From NCBI GenBank assembly GCA_039033995.1, contig JBCCBP010000012.1, forward strand, positions 16,320 to 80,319: a stretch of DNA of 64,000 nt. Reading direction: 5' to 3'. The position numbers and the translations under genes were made by a program. The notes below the pieces were generated by a model. That model made no database searches. It saw only the letters and a program-made list of their open reading frames with translations, and was not told the DNA's origin. Positions 26,979 through 36,330 of this stretch are shown one piece after another; position 1 is the first letter of the stretch, and each line of letters opens with the position of its first letter. Origin of the DNA: CALBPI01 sp039033995. GTDB lineage: Bacteria; Pseudomonadota; Gammaproteobacteria; Steroidobacterales; Woeseiaceae.

Positions 26979-28268
26979 ATGCCAATTCGACTAATGATCG
27001 CCACGTGTCTGGCGGTGCTTGCCGCGTGCGGAAAGCCGCAAGTGGCAGAAACCCCGGCGGCGGCCCTCGATGTTGCCGATCTCGCGCGTGACTACGTCGT
27101 GCTTGAGCTCGCGATGGGCCAGATTGATGCCGATCATGTCGACGCCTACTCCGGCCCGGATGAGCTACGCGAAAAAGCCGAGACAATGGGTTGGGACCTT
27201 GATCAAATTGCCGCCGAATCGCAACGTTTACGCGCGGCACTCGATGACGTTGGCGACGCAGATGCGGTGCGTGTTCAAGGTTTGCTGGACCGACTGACAG
27301 CCCTCGATATGCGCATCGATATCAATCGCGAGCAATACGCACCGTTCGATGTAGAGGCGAAGGCGTTGTTTGGGGTCAGCGCACCCGATTTCGGGGCTGA
27401 CCATTTTGATCAGATCCTGGCCGACATCGACGCACTGTTGCCAGGTGAAGCACCGTTGCCGGAGCGGGTAGAAGCCTTCAGGGCACAGTTTGCCGTGCCT
27501 GCGGACAAAGTGGATGTCGTTTTTCAGGCGTCTATCGAGGAGTGTCGCCGACGCACCCTGGAACACATCGAGTTACCAGCCAACGAGTCTTTCACGATCG
27601 AATACGTGACCGACAAAAGCTGGTCCGGCTACAACTGGTACCAGGGCAACGCGCATAGTCTGATTCAGGTGAACACCGATTTTCCGCTGCAGATCAGTCG
27701 CGCCGTGGATCTCGGTTGTCATGAAGGCTACCCCGGGCATCACACGTTTAATGCGCTGCTCGAAAAAGAACTGTTAAACGATAAGGGTTGGGTCGAGTAC
27801 TCGTTGTACCCGCTGTTCAGCCAGCAGTCGCTGATCGCTGAAGGCACTGGCAACTATGGCATCAAGCTCGCGTTCCCGGCTGAGGAGCGCGTCGCGTATG
27901 AACGAGACGTGCTGTTTCCGCTGGCCGGACTCGATGCCAATGAGGCGGATCGCTATTATGCATTGCAGGCGCTGCTCGCCGGTTTGAGTTACGCCGGTAA
28001 CGAAGCCGCCCGCGATTACCTGAACGGCGATATCACCCGCGACGAAACGATCACCTGGTTGGTCAAATATGGGTTGAGTTCGCCAGAGCGTGCAGCGCAA
28101 CGCACGCGGTTTTTCGACCAGTACCGCAGCTACGTAATCAACTACAACCTCGGTGAGGATCTCGTGCAAGCACATATCGAGCGAGGCGATGCCGATGCAT
28201 CAACACGCTGGGCGCGTTTCGAAGAGATGATCTCGACGCCGTTTAGTCCGGCCGATTTCCAACAGTAG
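26979..28268 (+). CDS. DUF885-type lipoprotein metallopeptidase
   Basis: ATG 26979 with GGAGAG upstream is preferred to GTG 26967. 429 residues with lipobox VLAACG. The zinc motif is in LGCHEGYPGHHTFN (HExxPGHH), followed about 50 residues later by LIAEGTGNYG, whose Glu is a likely third ligand. DUF885 proteins are predicted zinc peptidases. The lipid anchor puts it on the outer membrane or periplasmic face. Substrate unknown; the adjacent M24 peptidase suggests peptide breakdown. Confidence 0.85.
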   Translation: MPIRLMIATCLAVLAACGKPQVAETPAAALDVADLARDYVVLELAMGQIDADHVDAYSGPDELREKAETMGWDLDQIAAESQRLRAALDDVGDADAVRVQGLLDRLTALDMRIDINREQYAPFDVEAKALFGVSAPDFGADHFDQILADIDALLPGEAPLPERVEAFRAQFAVPADKVDVVFQASIEECRRRTLEHIELPANESFTIEYVTDKSWSGYNWYQGNAHSLIQVNTDFPLQISRAVDLGCHEGYPGHHTFNALLEKELLNDKGWVEYSLYPLFSQQSLIAEGTGNYGIKLAFPAEERVAYERDVLFPLAGLDANEADRYYALQALLAGLSYAGNEAARDYLNGDITRDETITWLVKYGLSSPERAAQRTRFFDQYRSYVINYNLGEDLVQAHIERGDADASTRWARFEEMISTPFSPADFQQ

Positions 28269-28278
28269 GCATCGCGTT

Positions 28279-29157
28279 ATGAGAGTGGCATTTTTGGGCC
28301 TCGGTGTGATGGGCTACCCGATGGCAGGACACCTGCAGCGCGCGGGCCACGCGGTCACGGTCTACAACCGCACGACCAGTAAGGCCGAGCAGTGGGTCGG
28401 CGAACACGGCGGCAAGATGGCCCAAACACCTGCCAAAGCGGCGGCGGGCGCTGAAATGGTGTTTGCCTGTGTCGGCAATGATGACGACATCAGGGCGGTA
28501 GCCTTGGGCGATGAAGGCGCGTTGTCGGCGATGGCGCCCGGCACGGTGTTTGTGGATCACACGACAACCTCGGCGGCTGCGGCACGTGAATTGGGTGCGC
28601 AGGCGAATGACGCCGGCATCGCGTTCGTCGATGCGCCGGTGTCGGGCGGTCAGGCGGGCGCCGAGAACGGTGTATTGACGGTCATGGTTGGCGGCAGCGT
28701 CGAAGCCTGTGACCGCGCCGAGGCCGTGGCGGCGTGTTTTGCTCGCCAGTGGCGACGCATGGGCGACAGCGGTGCGGGGCAGCTGACGAAAATGGTCAAC
28801 CAGATTTGTATCGCGGGTCTGTTGCAGGGCTTGTCGGAAGGGCTGCATTTTGCCGAGCAGGCGGGGCTTGACCCGGCGGCGGTGTTTGACGTCATTGGCG
28901 GTGGTGCTGCGCAGTCGTGGCAGATGGACAATCGCGCGGCCACGATGGCGGCTCGCGAGTTCGATCACGGTTTCGCGATCGAATGGATGCGCAAGGACTT
29001 GGGCTTTGCCCTAGCTGAGGCGACACGCAATGGCGCCGCACTGCCGGTCACCGAGCTCGTCGATGGCTTCTATGAAGAGGTGGTCGCGGCGGGTGGCGCG
29101 CGCTGGGATACATCGGCACTCGTGACGCGATTCGATACGGCGTCGCGTGCGAAATAG
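28279..29157 (+). CDS. Beta-hydroxyacid dehydrogenase (3-hydroxyisobutyrate/tartronate semialdehyde reductase family)
   Basis: 292 residues. NAD(P) motif FLGLGVMGYPMAGHL at the N-terminus, substrate motif FVDAPVSGGQAGAENG, and the catalytic Lys in GQLTKMVNQ. The arginine in VYNRTTSK after the second strand suggests NADP preference. Which hydroxyacid is used cannot be read. Confidence 0.9.
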   Translation: MRVAFLGLGVMGYPMAGHLQRAGHAVTVYNRTTSKAEQWVGEHGGKMAQTPAKAAAGAEMVFACVGNDDDIRAVALGDEGALSAMAPGTVFVDHTTTSAAAARELGAQANDAGIAFVDAPVSGGQAGAENGVLTVMVGGSVEACDRAEAVAACFARQWRRMGDSGAGQLTKMVNQICIAGLLQGLSEGLHFAEQAGLDPAAVFDVIGGGAAQSWQMDNRAATMAAREFDHGFAIEWMRKDLGFALAEATRNGAALPVTELVDGFYEEVVAAGGARWDTSALVTRFDTASRAK

Positions 29158-29198
29158 CTTAAAATGACGGCGAATGTTAGAAAAGGAAGTACCGCCAA

Positions 29199-29927
29199 GT
29201 GGATTGGTTGACGCCTGAAATCATCGCGCTGGCTTTTACCGCTGGCGGTATCGGTCTGTTGCACACGGCGATCGGTCCTGACCATTATCTGCCGTTTGTC
29301 GTGTTGTCCAAAGCACGCGACTGGAGCGTGCGGCGCACGGCTGCCATTACCGCGGCCTGTGGTGTCGTGCATGTCGCCGGCTCGGTGTTGCTCGGGTTGA
29401 TCGGTGTTGCGCTCGGTCTTGCGCTGCGCGAGTTGGAATGGTTCGAGGGCGTCCGTGGCGATCTTGCAGCCTGGGGCTTATTGTCTGTTGGTCTCGTCTA
29501 TATGGTGTGGGGTTTTCGTCGTGCGCATGTCGCTAAACCGCACAGTCATTGGCATACGCATGCCGACGGCAGTTCGCACGACCATGCGCATGATCACGTC
29601 AGCGAACATGCCCACGTGCATACCGATGGTGAGCGTTTCAGCGTTACGCCCTGGGCGTTATTCATTGTGTTTGCCTTCGGCCCTTGCGAGGCGCTCATTC
29701 CCGTATTGATGTATCCGGCGGCTGCCGAAAATACTGCAGGTCTGATTTTCGTTACGCTCGTGTTTGCGGTTACGACCATTGCGACGATGTTGACGTTCGT
29801 GCTGTTGGGCCGTTGGGGCTTGTCGGCGCTGAAGCCAAACGCCGGATCATTTATGCAACGTCATGCGCATACGCTCGCCGGTGCCGCTATTTGCGTCTGC
29901 GCGACGATGATGCTCGCCGGCTTCTAG
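29199..29927 (+). CDS. Membrane transporter with His-rich loop (NicO/UreH-like)
   Basis: GTG start with GGAAG 10 nt upstream; 242 residues and about six membrane helices. HTAIGPDH near residue 22 resembles the HxxxxDH signature of Ni/Co permeases, and a central loop is rich in His-Asp/His-Thr (HSHWHTHADGSSHDHAHDH). This suggests transition-metal handling, nickel or cobalt most likely. No urease or hydrogenase genes are nearby. The TPP riboswitch begins about 40 nt after its stop. Confidence 0.8.
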   Translation: MDWLTPEIIALAFTAGGIGLLHTAIGPDHYLPFVVLSKARDWSVRRTAAITAACGVVHVAGSVLLGLIGVALGLALRELEWFEGVRGDLAAWGLLSVGLVYMVWGFRRAHVAKPHSHWHTHADGSSHDHAHDHVSEHAHVHTDGERFSVTPWALFIVFAFGPCEALIPVLMYPAAAENTAGLIFVTLVFAVTTIATMLTFVLLGRWGLSALKPNAGSFMQRHAHTLAGAAICVCATMMLAGF

Positions 29928-29931
29928 CGCT

Positions 29932-29960
29932 TTTTTCGTAGCTGCAGTTTCCGCTATACT
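29932..29960 (+). promoter_or_regulatory. Putative promoter of the thiamine operon
   Basis: TATACT at 29955-29960 sits about 10 nt before the TPP aptamer begins. The -35 (TTTTTC at 29932-29937, 17-nt spacer) is poor. Confidence 0.45.
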
Positions 29961-29965
29961 CTCGC

Positions 29966-30069
29966 GCTTGCCAGGGGTGGTCACCTCGACCTGAGATCCG
30001 CACACGCCATATTGCCGACTGCGGGAACCCTTCGAACCTGACCCGGGTCATGCCGGCGTAGGGAGGGTA
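29966..30069 (+). promoter_or_regulatory. TPP riboswitch (thi box)
   Basis: All conserved blocks are present in order: GGGGTGG, CTGAGATCC, AACCCTTCGAACCTGA, CCCGGGTCATGCCGGC and GCGTAGGGA. These are the pyrimidine- and pyrophosphate-sensing arms of the thiamine pyrophosphate aptamer. The 3' conserved strand (GTAGGGAGGG, about 30058-30067) also serves as the ribosome site of the next gene, whose ATG is at 30071. Ligand binding would therefore block translation directly. No terminator hairpin lies between aptamer and gene. Confidence 0.96.
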
Positions 30070-30070
30070 G

Positions 30071-32179
30071 ATGCGATACCAATTCATCGCCGCACTCATA
30101 GCGGCCGCCACAACATCGTCTGTTTTTGCACAGGCGCCGCTCGACGAGATCGTCGTCAGCGCGGATTACCAGTCACGTACACTGCCCGAGGTACCGTCGA
30201 GTATCGCGGTACTCGATCGCGATACGATCGAGCAGGCGGCGCAGTCGCACTTCGAAGAGCTGACGCAGCTCATACCTAACCTGAATTGGGCGGGCGGAAG
30301 CAATCGTGCGCGCTTTTTCCAGCTTCGTGGCATCGGAGAACGCAGCCAATACGAAGGCGCACCCAACCCATCGGTTGGCTTTATTATTGACGATATCGAC
30401 TTTTCGGGTATTGGCGGTATCGCGAACACGTGGGACGTCGAACGCATCGAAGTGCTGCGCGGTCCACAGGCGACGCGTTACGGCGCTAACGCGCTGGCGG
30501 GCCTGATCTATCTCTCCACCGTCGCGCCCACGGATACGTTTGACGCGCGCGCTCGACTGTCGATCGGTGACGATGGTCTCGCATCCGCCGCCTTCGCGGT
30601 CGGTGGCCCCGTATCCGAGTCGGTTGCCTATCGCATAGCCGGGCAACACTTCCGGACGAATGGATTCCGCGACAACGCTTTTCTCGGGCGAGATGACACC
30701 AATGAGCGGCAGGAGAGTTTCCTACGTGGCAAACTCCGCATCACACCTAGCGATGCAACCACCATCGATCTGACCGGCTTCTTGGTGGATCAGGGCAACG
30801 GCTACGATGCCTTTGTGCTCGACAACGGCCTAACCACGTTTTCTGATCGACCGGGTCGCGATGCACAAGAATCGATTGCCGCGGCGATGACAGTCACGCA
30901 TGCGCCGAGCGATCGCTGGGAGTTCGTCAGTGTCACCGGTATCGCACAATCCGATATCGAGTTCAGTTTCGATGCGGACTGGGGTAACCAAGCCTATTGG
31001 TTCGATTTTTTTGCACCACCGCCGGATGCGCCGTTCGCTCCGGACTATGATTTCTTCTCGGAGCGCTTGCGCGATCGGGACACGATCAACCAGGAGTTGC
31101 GGCTGCGCTCGGGTCCTGAAGGGCGATTGTTCAACGACACCACCGATTGGCTGGTCGGCGTCTATGCACTGCGTTTGTCCGAGTCTTTGCAGACCAACGA
31201 CGATGGGGTGTTCAGTGATGGCACATTTCCGGGTGAGCCCAGTGTCAGCCAGGCAAACAGTGAATACGACGCCACGCAGCTCGCTGCATTCGGACAATTG
31301 GACTGGGCGTTGAGCGCGGATACGGCCGTCTCTATCGGTGCTCGTCTAGAGCGTCGCCGCACGGACTACAGTGACAGCAGCGGACTGAACGTTGGGCCGT
31401 CGGAGTCCGCCTGGGGTGGACACCTTAGCCTGTCGCATACGTGGCAGCCCGGTTTGACGGGTTTCGTGTCGCTGTCGCGCGGTTACAAGATGGGTGGGTT
31501 TAATCTGGGCGCCGTTCCAGACGGTCGTCGCACATTTGATGCGGAATTCCTGATCAACCTTGAAGCCGGCATACGCTGGTACACCGACCGCGCGCAGGCG
31601 AGCATCGTTGCGTTTCGTTCCCGTCGACGCGACCAGCAGGTTGATACGTCATTCCAACTGGTACCGAACGACCCCTCCACATTTGTATTCTTCCAGGATA
31701 ACGCTGCGAGCGGCGACAATCTCGGGCTCGAAGTCGAGAGTCGTTTTCAGGTGACAGAGCGCTGGCAAATCAGTGCGAGTCTCGGTTTGCTCGATGTCAC
31801 GTTTGATGAGTTCGTCACACCCGACGTGGATTTGTCGGGCCGCGAGCAGGCGCATGCGCCGGGCTATACGGCCGCCCTCAGCGCACAGTGGCAGCATCCA
31901 CAGGGTTGGTTCTGGCGAACCGACGTTAGTGCCATGGACGAGTTTTTCTTTTCCAACAGTCATGATCAGCGTGCTGAATCGCGTGTTATCGCCAACCTGC
32001 GTGCGGGTCGCCAGTGGGATCGATTCGAGGTCAGTGTTTGGGCGCGCAACTTGACCGACGAGCGCTATGGTGTACGGGGCTTCTTTTTCGGTAATGAGCC
32101 GCCCAATTTCGAAGATACGTTGTACCTGCGCTTGGGCGATCCGCGGCAATATGGCGTGAGTGTCGACTGGCGCTACTGA
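30071..32179 (+). CDS. TonB-dependent outer-membrane receptor, probable thiamine(-derivative) receptor
   Basis: 702 residues: signal peptide, plug domain (LDEIVVSADYQSRTLPEVPSS as a TonB-box-like start, then QLRGIGERSQYEG and RIEVLRGPQATRYGANALAG), and a 22-strand barrel ending with an aromatic residue (VDWRY). Placement immediately under a TPP riboswitch and ahead of thiamine-binding and PnuT-like genes indicates uptake of thiamine or a precursor or phosphate ester across the outer membrane. Substrate is inferred from regulation. Confidence 0.93.
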   Translation: MRYQFIAALIAAATTSSVFAQAPLDEIVVSADYQSRTLPEVPSSIAVLDRDTIEQAAQSHFEELTQLIPNLNWAGGSNRARFFQLRGIGERSQYEGAPNPSVGFIIDDIDFSGIGGIANTWDVERIEVLRGPQATRYGANALAGLIYLSTVAPTDTFDARARLSIGDDGLASAAFAVGGPVSESVAYRIAGQHFRTNGFRDNAFLGRDDTNERQESFLRGKLRITPSDATTIDLTGFLVDQGNGYDAFVLDNGLTTFSDRPGRDAQESIAAAMTVTHAPSDRWEFVSVTGIAQSDIEFSFDADWGNQAYWFDFFAPPPDAPFAPDYDFFSERLRDRDTINQELRLRSGPEGRLFNDTTDWLVGVYALRLSESLQTNDDGVFSDGTFPGEPSVSQANSEYDATQLAAFGQLDWALSADTAVSIGARLERRRTDYSDSSGLNVGPSESAWGGHLSLSHTWQPGLTGFVSLSRGYKMGGFNLGAVPDGRRTFDAEFLINLEAGIRWYTDRAQASIVAFRSRRRDQQVDTSFQLVPNDPSTFVFFQDNAASGDNLGLEVESRFQVTERWQISASLGLLDVTFDEFVTPDVDLSGREQAHAPGYTAALSAQWQHPQGWFWRTDVSAMDEFFFSNSHDQRAESRVIANLRAGRQWDRFEVSVWARNLTDERYGVRGFFFGNEPPNFEDTLYLRLGDPRQYGVSVDWRY

Positions 32180-32201
32180 TAGTCAACAGGCTGGTGACAC
32201 T

Positions 32202-32438
32202 ATGCAGGCAAGAGCAGACTTGAGTTTTTATCCGCTGACCGAAGACTATATCGATCCGATCAAGGACATCATCGCACGCTTGAATTCGTATCCGGGCCTC
32301 ACGGTCGAGACCAATCCGATGAGTACGCAAGTGACTGGCGACTACGACGCTTTGATGACCGCGCTGACGGAGACGTGGCGTTATGGATTTGAGACGTATG
32401 GCAAGAGCATCTTCGTCATGAAATTGTTACCCCTGTAG
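32202..32438 (+). CDS. YkoF/MTH1187-family thiamine-binding protein
   Basis: 78 residues from ATG 32202 (the frame extends upstream into the receptor gene). It is a single ferredoxin-like domain: MQARADLSFYPLTEDYIDPI strand-helix, then VTGDYDALMTALTETW and a final strand SIFVMKLLPL. This is the thiamine/HMP-binding fold of YkoF. A soluble cytosolic carrier or buffer of thiamine is the likely role. Confidence 0.85.
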   Translation: MQARADLSFYPLTEDYIDPIKDIIARLNSYPGLTVETNPMSTQVTGDYDALMTALTETWRYGFETYGKSIFVMKLLPL

Positions 32439-32440
32439 CG

Positions 32441-33052
32441 ATGCCGTCTGACGCAACCGTGTCGCTGTTGATCCAGCAGTTTCTGGCCACGCCACCGTTG
32501 GAGTGGGTCGCAGTGCTTAGCGGTCTTGCGTATTTGTTGCTGGCAATCCGTCAGTCGATCTGGTGCTGGCCTTGTGCGTTCTTGTCAACGAGCGTGTATA
32601 TCTATTTGTACGGTGATGTCCGGCTATACATGGAAAGCGCGTTGAATGCGTTTTATTTGATCATGGCGGTATACGGCTATTGGTTCTGGCGGCGCGGTGG
32701 GCCGCGCACGTCGACGGCAACGGTGCGAACGCTGAACTGGCGCTGGCATCTACTCGCTTTGGTCTCTATCGGCGTGCTCGTTCTGATCAGTGGCACGCTG
32801 TTGCGTCTGTACACGGACCAAGCGAATGCCTATGTGGACGCGGCGACGAGTTGGAGCGCCGTCTGGGCGACCTGGCTGACCGCGCGCAAAGTGCTCGAGA
32901 ACTGGTGGTACTGGCTCGTCATCGACATCGTCTCGGTGGGGCTGTTTGCGCATCGCGGATTGGTTCTGACCGCGCTGCTGTTTGTACTGTATATCGTTCT
33001 GATTCCGATCGGCTATCGCCAGTGGCGACAGTCTATGCGCGTGTCGGCATGA
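32441..33052 (+). CDS. pnuT: PnuC-family permease, probable thiamine transporter PnuT
   Basis: 203 residues, about seven membrane helices. PnuC-type signatures: SIWCWPCAFLSTSVYIYLY, YGYWFWRRG and LENWWYWLVIDIVSV with a following RG. PnuC homologues under TPP riboswitches transport thiamine by facilitated diffusion trapped by phosphorylation. The next gene encodes a kinase with ATGA overlap, which fits that model. Confidence 0.9.
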   Translation: MPSDATVSLLIQQFLATPPLEWVAVLSGLAYLLLAIRQSIWCWPCAFLSTSVYIYLYGDVRLYMESALNAFYLIMAVYGYWFWRRGGPRTSTATVRTLNWRWHLLALVSIGVLVLISGTLLRLYTDQANAYVDAATSWSAVWATWLTARKVLENWWYWLVIDIVSVGLFAHRGLVLTALLFVLYIVLIPIGYRQWRQSMRVSA

Positions 33053-33831
33053 GCTTATCGATCGACGCAGCCGTTGAGCACATCGGGCGAATGTCCGGTT
33101 GTGCCATCGAGCCATTGCGTGCCTTCGATACCATCAGCAACGCGGCCTGGCTGGTGCATTTTGATGGTGTCGAGGCCGTGCTGCGCACGCACAGCCTGTC
33201 ATTCGGTCATCCTGTCACCGATCACGAACGTGAGCTGATTATTCATCAGCTGGCGGTCGATCATGCCTTGTCACCCGATATCCTGTTCGCCGACCCGGCG
33301 AAGGGCTTGCTGGTTACCCGTTACGAACCTGCGGGCGCTTTCGATGCAGACGTCATCGTCTCGCGTACGGGTCTTGAATCCGTTGGCGCGGCGCTCGCGA
33401 GATTACATCGTATCCCGGTCCCATCGACATTGACGGGCTATACGCTGCGCGAGGCCGCCGATTGTTATTGGCGGCGGGCAGGGCAACCAGCCGACGCGAC
33501 CCTGCGAGCCTGCGTGCAGCAGGTGTACGACAACGAGGCCGCAACCGACCATGCGTCACAAGTCTTGTGTCATCGCGATGTGTTGCATAGCAACGTCTTG
33601 CAGACCAGGCCTGTTCAGTTCATCGATTGGGAATTCGCCAGTCCGGGTGATCGCTGGTTTGATCTCGCGGCAATGATCTGCTGGCACGAGTTGGACGCGC
33701 GACAGCGGGACATCTTGCTCGTGGCCTATCACGGGAAGCCGTTGCCGCCGCGCGAGCACCAGGCACTGGCTCGTGCCATCACCTGTTTTCGTGCCTTGTG
33801 TACGCTGTGGTCGTTACCAGCTGTTACGTAA
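33049..33831 (+). CDS. APH/choline-kinase-fold kinase, probable thiamine kinase
   Basis: ATG 33049 overlaps the pnuT stop; the open frame upstream lies within pnuT. 260 residues with the kinase catalytic loop VLCHRDVLHSNVL (HxDxxxxN) and the metal-binding FIDWEFASPGD. It would phosphorylate thiamine to trap it after PnuT import. The specific substrate is inferred from the operon. The 3' end overlaps convergent gloB by 18 nt. Confidence 0.85.
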   Translation: MSLSIDAAVEHIGRMSGCAIEPLRAFDTISNAAWLVHFDGVEAVLRTHSLSFGHPVTDHERELIIHQLAVDHALSPDILFADPAKGLLVTRYEPAGAFDADVIVSRTGLESVGAALARLHRIPVPSTLTGYTLREAADCYWRRAGQPADATLRACVQQVYDNEAATDHASQVLCHRDVLHSNVLQTRPVQFIDWEFASPGDRWFDLAAMICWHELDARQRDILLVAYHGKPLPPREHQALARAITCFRALCTLWSLPAVT

Positions 33832-34605
33832 CTCGCGCAGTTTCAGAAACACGATTTTAGGATCCGGATTATCTGGTAAGTCGGGGAAAGGCTCGCGCAA
33901 GCCGTCGATAACGCTGTCGTTATCCAGTCGGAAAAACGTGTTGATCGATTTCTCCTGCTCGAGTGTCGTCACGACCGGTTTGGCTGGATCCATGTCTTCG
34001 ATCTCGGCCAGCAGCGTCGCTGCTTCGACATTGTCCGGTTCGCGATCCAGCGTGAAGCGCAGGTTGGCGGAGAGATACTCGTGCCCAGGGTAGAGTTTTG
34101 TGTCGCCAGGCAGGTGGTCGAGTTGCGTCGCGAACGTCTCGTACAGTTCTTCTGGATGACCGCCATTGTGGCAGTTGCCGGCACCAGCGTTGAACAACGT
34201 GTCGCCGCTGAATAATGCGGCATCATCGCCGTGAGCTTGCAGACAGATATGGCACATCGTGTGTCCCGGCGTATCGAGACATTCGAGTTCGACTGTTTTG
34301 CCGACCTTGATGACATCGCCTGCGCCGACACCGCGATCGATGCCGCGGATACGCGCGCCAGCATCTTTGTGCGCAATCAATTGAGCGCCTGTCGCGGAAA
34401 TCATCGCCTTGTTGCCTCCAATGTGGTCCGGATGCTCGTGGGTATTCAGGACGTACCGAATATCCCAGCCACGGTCTTTCGCGATCGTCAGGCACTGCTT
34501 GAAATCGAGGGGGTCGATAGCCAGCGCCTCACCGGTTTCCTGACAAGCGATCAGGTAGTTGAAGTTACGATAGTCGTTGCCGACCCAGATCTGCTCGATC
34601 AACAT
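33814..34605 (-). CDS. gloB: Hydroxyacylglutathione hydrolase (glyoxalase II)
   Basis: 263 residues of the metallo-beta-lactamase fold. Metal ligands: NTHEHPDHIGG, the His in LDTPGHTMCH, the Asp in LFSGDTLF and the His in LYPGHEY. The C-terminal helical glutathione-binding region ends with the conserved LRELRNSW. It hydrolyses S-lactoylglutathione in methylglyoxal detoxification. About 24 nt upstream of the amidohydrolase stop on the same strand. Confidence 0.93.
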   Translation of the reverse strand: MLIEQIWVGNDYRNFNYLIACQETGEALAIDPLDFKQCLTIAKDRGWDIRYVLNTHEHPDHIGGNKAMISATGAQLIAHKDAGARIRGIDRGVGAGDVIKVGKTVELECLDTPGHTMCHICLQAHGDDAALFSGDTLFNAGAGNCHNGGHPEELYETFATQLDHLPGDTKLYPGHEYLSANLRFTLDREPDNVEAATLLAEIEDMDPAKPVVTTLEQEKSINTFFRLDNDSVIDGLREPFPDLPDNPDPKIVFLKLRELRNSW

Positions 34606-34629
34606 AGGAATACTCCGTTGTACTTTTTG

Positions 34630-36330
34630 TTATGGCGTGCGAGTGAAAACACGCTTGCCACCGACCCAGGTTTGCAGCGTTTCGATCTGCCAGATTTCGA
34701 TTTCGGGAATATCGAAATAGTCACGATCGATGACGATAAAATCCGCCCACATGCCTGGGGTTAGCTCGCCGATGCGATCACCTTGATTCACCGAGTCGGC
34801 CGCCCAGGTTGTGAACGCCGCGAGCGCTTGTTCACGCGACAAGGCCTGATCCGGATACCAACCGTCGACCGGATTTCCTTGTTTGTCCTTGCGAGCGACC
34901 GCCGCGTACAAGCCATCAAACATCTCGGGCTTCTCGACAGGAAAGTCAGAGCCGCCGGCCAACCTGACGCCAGCCTTCAGTAGTCGCTGCCACGCATAGG
35001 CACCCAGAATACGCTCGCTGCCAACGCGATCTTCCGCCATGTTCATGTCACTGGTGGCATGGGTTGGCTGCACCGATGCGACGATATCGAGATCGGCAAA
35101 GCGTTGGATATCGTCCAGCGCGATCACCTGCGCGTGTTCGATCCGGTCATGGAACTCGGTGGGTGCGTTGTCGTTGACTTCGGCAAAGGCGCTCAGCGTG
35201 GCCTGATTCGCACGATCGCCGATGGCGTGGATATGGGCGGCGAAGCCTTTGGCGTGCGCCTGCCCGATCATGTCGGCGAGGCCTTCTTCATTGGCAAACA
35301 ACAAACCCTGGTTGCCTGGATCGTCGCTATAGTCGTCGATCATGGCCGCCCCACGACTGCCCAGTGCGCCATCCGCGTACAGTTTGACGCTGGTCACCGC
35401 CAACAGGTCATCGGCATAGCTTGGTATCGGCGCATCAAACTGTGCCAGTGTTTCCATACCGCCGAGCATCGCGGAGATCCGCACCGGCATTTCGCCTTTG
35501 TCAGCCAGATCCTGCAACAGACGAACCTCGGTGGCGGTTGTGCCGGCATCATGCACGCCGGTGATGCCGAGCGACGCCAGTTCAACCATCGCTGTGCGCA
35601 GATGTTGACGTTGCTGTGCGGCGGTGGGGGCCGGTATGACGCGTGTGACGAGCGTCATCGCTGCGTCGATCAAAACACCGGTTGCGGCACCGTTTTCGTC
35701 GCGCACAATCTTCCCGCCGGGCGGATCGATGGTGTCGTCGTTGATGCCAGCGAGCTCAAGCGCCGTGCTATTGGCCCACGCGGCATGGCCGTCAATACGA
35801 TTGAGAAACACGGCACGTTCGTCGACGACAGCGTCAATGTCTGCAGCAGACGGGAATGCCTGACCTTCCCACAACACCTGATTCCAACCGCGTCCAAGTA
35901 ACCACTTCTGGGTGTTGGGCAGCTCCCGATCGTAGGCGGCAATCTGATTGAGCGCGCTGTCGAGAGAGGCGGTGCCCGCCAGATCCAGTGAGTTGCGCAA
36001 CACGCCCAGCGATGAGACGTGGCCGTGTGCATCGATCAGGCCAGGCAGAATCGTCTTGCCCTCAACATCGACTGATTGCTTGGCGTCAAAGCGCTCGGCG
36101 AGCGCAGTGTCACCGATGGCGACAACGCGACCGTCACGCACCGCCATCGTCGAGAATCGTTGCAGTTCGCCGTCCGCCAGCGTGTAGCCATTCGCGTTGA
36201 CGATCAGAGAGTCGACGGCTTCTCCACGCGGTTGTTCGGGTGCCGGCGATTGTCCGCACGCAGTCACGCCGAGTGCGACAAGCGCCAGAACAATGTGTTG
36301 ACGACGACGCATCGAGTGGACAGCCTTCAT
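34630..36330 (-). CDS. Exported amidohydrolase family 3 lipoprotein
   Basis: 566 residues. A lipobox-like GVTACGQ follows the signal segment. The metal site begins LPGLIDAHGHV and continues with FAAHIHAIGDRA and the HAQVI histidine, as in YtcJ/amidohydrolase-3 proteins. The ATG at 36330 overlaps the stop of the upstream NTF2-like gene (ATGA), supporting this start over ATG 36312. Likely hydrolyses amide or cyclic amide bonds outside the cytoplasm; substrate unknown. Confidence 0.88.
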   Translation of the reverse strand: MKAVHSMRRRQHIVLALVALGVTACGQSPAPEQPRGEAVDSLIVNANGYTLADGELQRFSTMAVRDGRVVAIGDTALAERFDAKQSVDVEGKTILPGLIDAHGHVSSLGVLRNSLDLAGTASLDSALNQIAAYDRELPNTQKWLLGRGWNQVLWEGQAFPSAADIDAVVDERAVFLNRIDGHAAWANSTALELAGINDDTIDPPGGKIVRDENGAATGVLIDAAMTLVTRVIPAPTAAQQRQHLRTAMVELASLGITGVHDAGTTATEVRLLQDLADKGEMPVRISAMLGGMETLAQFDAPIPSYADDLLAVTSVKLYADGALGSRGAAMIDDYSDDPGNQGLLFANEEGLADMIGQAHAKGFAAHIHAIGDRANQATLSAFAEVNDNAPTEFHDRIEHAQVIALDDIQRFADLDIVASVQPTHATSDMNMAEDRVGSERILGAYAWQRLLKAGVRLAGGSDFPVEKPEMFDGLYAAVARKDKQGNPVDGWYPDQALSREQALAAFTTWAADSVNQGDRIGELTPGMWADFIVIDRDYFDIPEIEIWQIETLQTWVGGKRVFTRTP

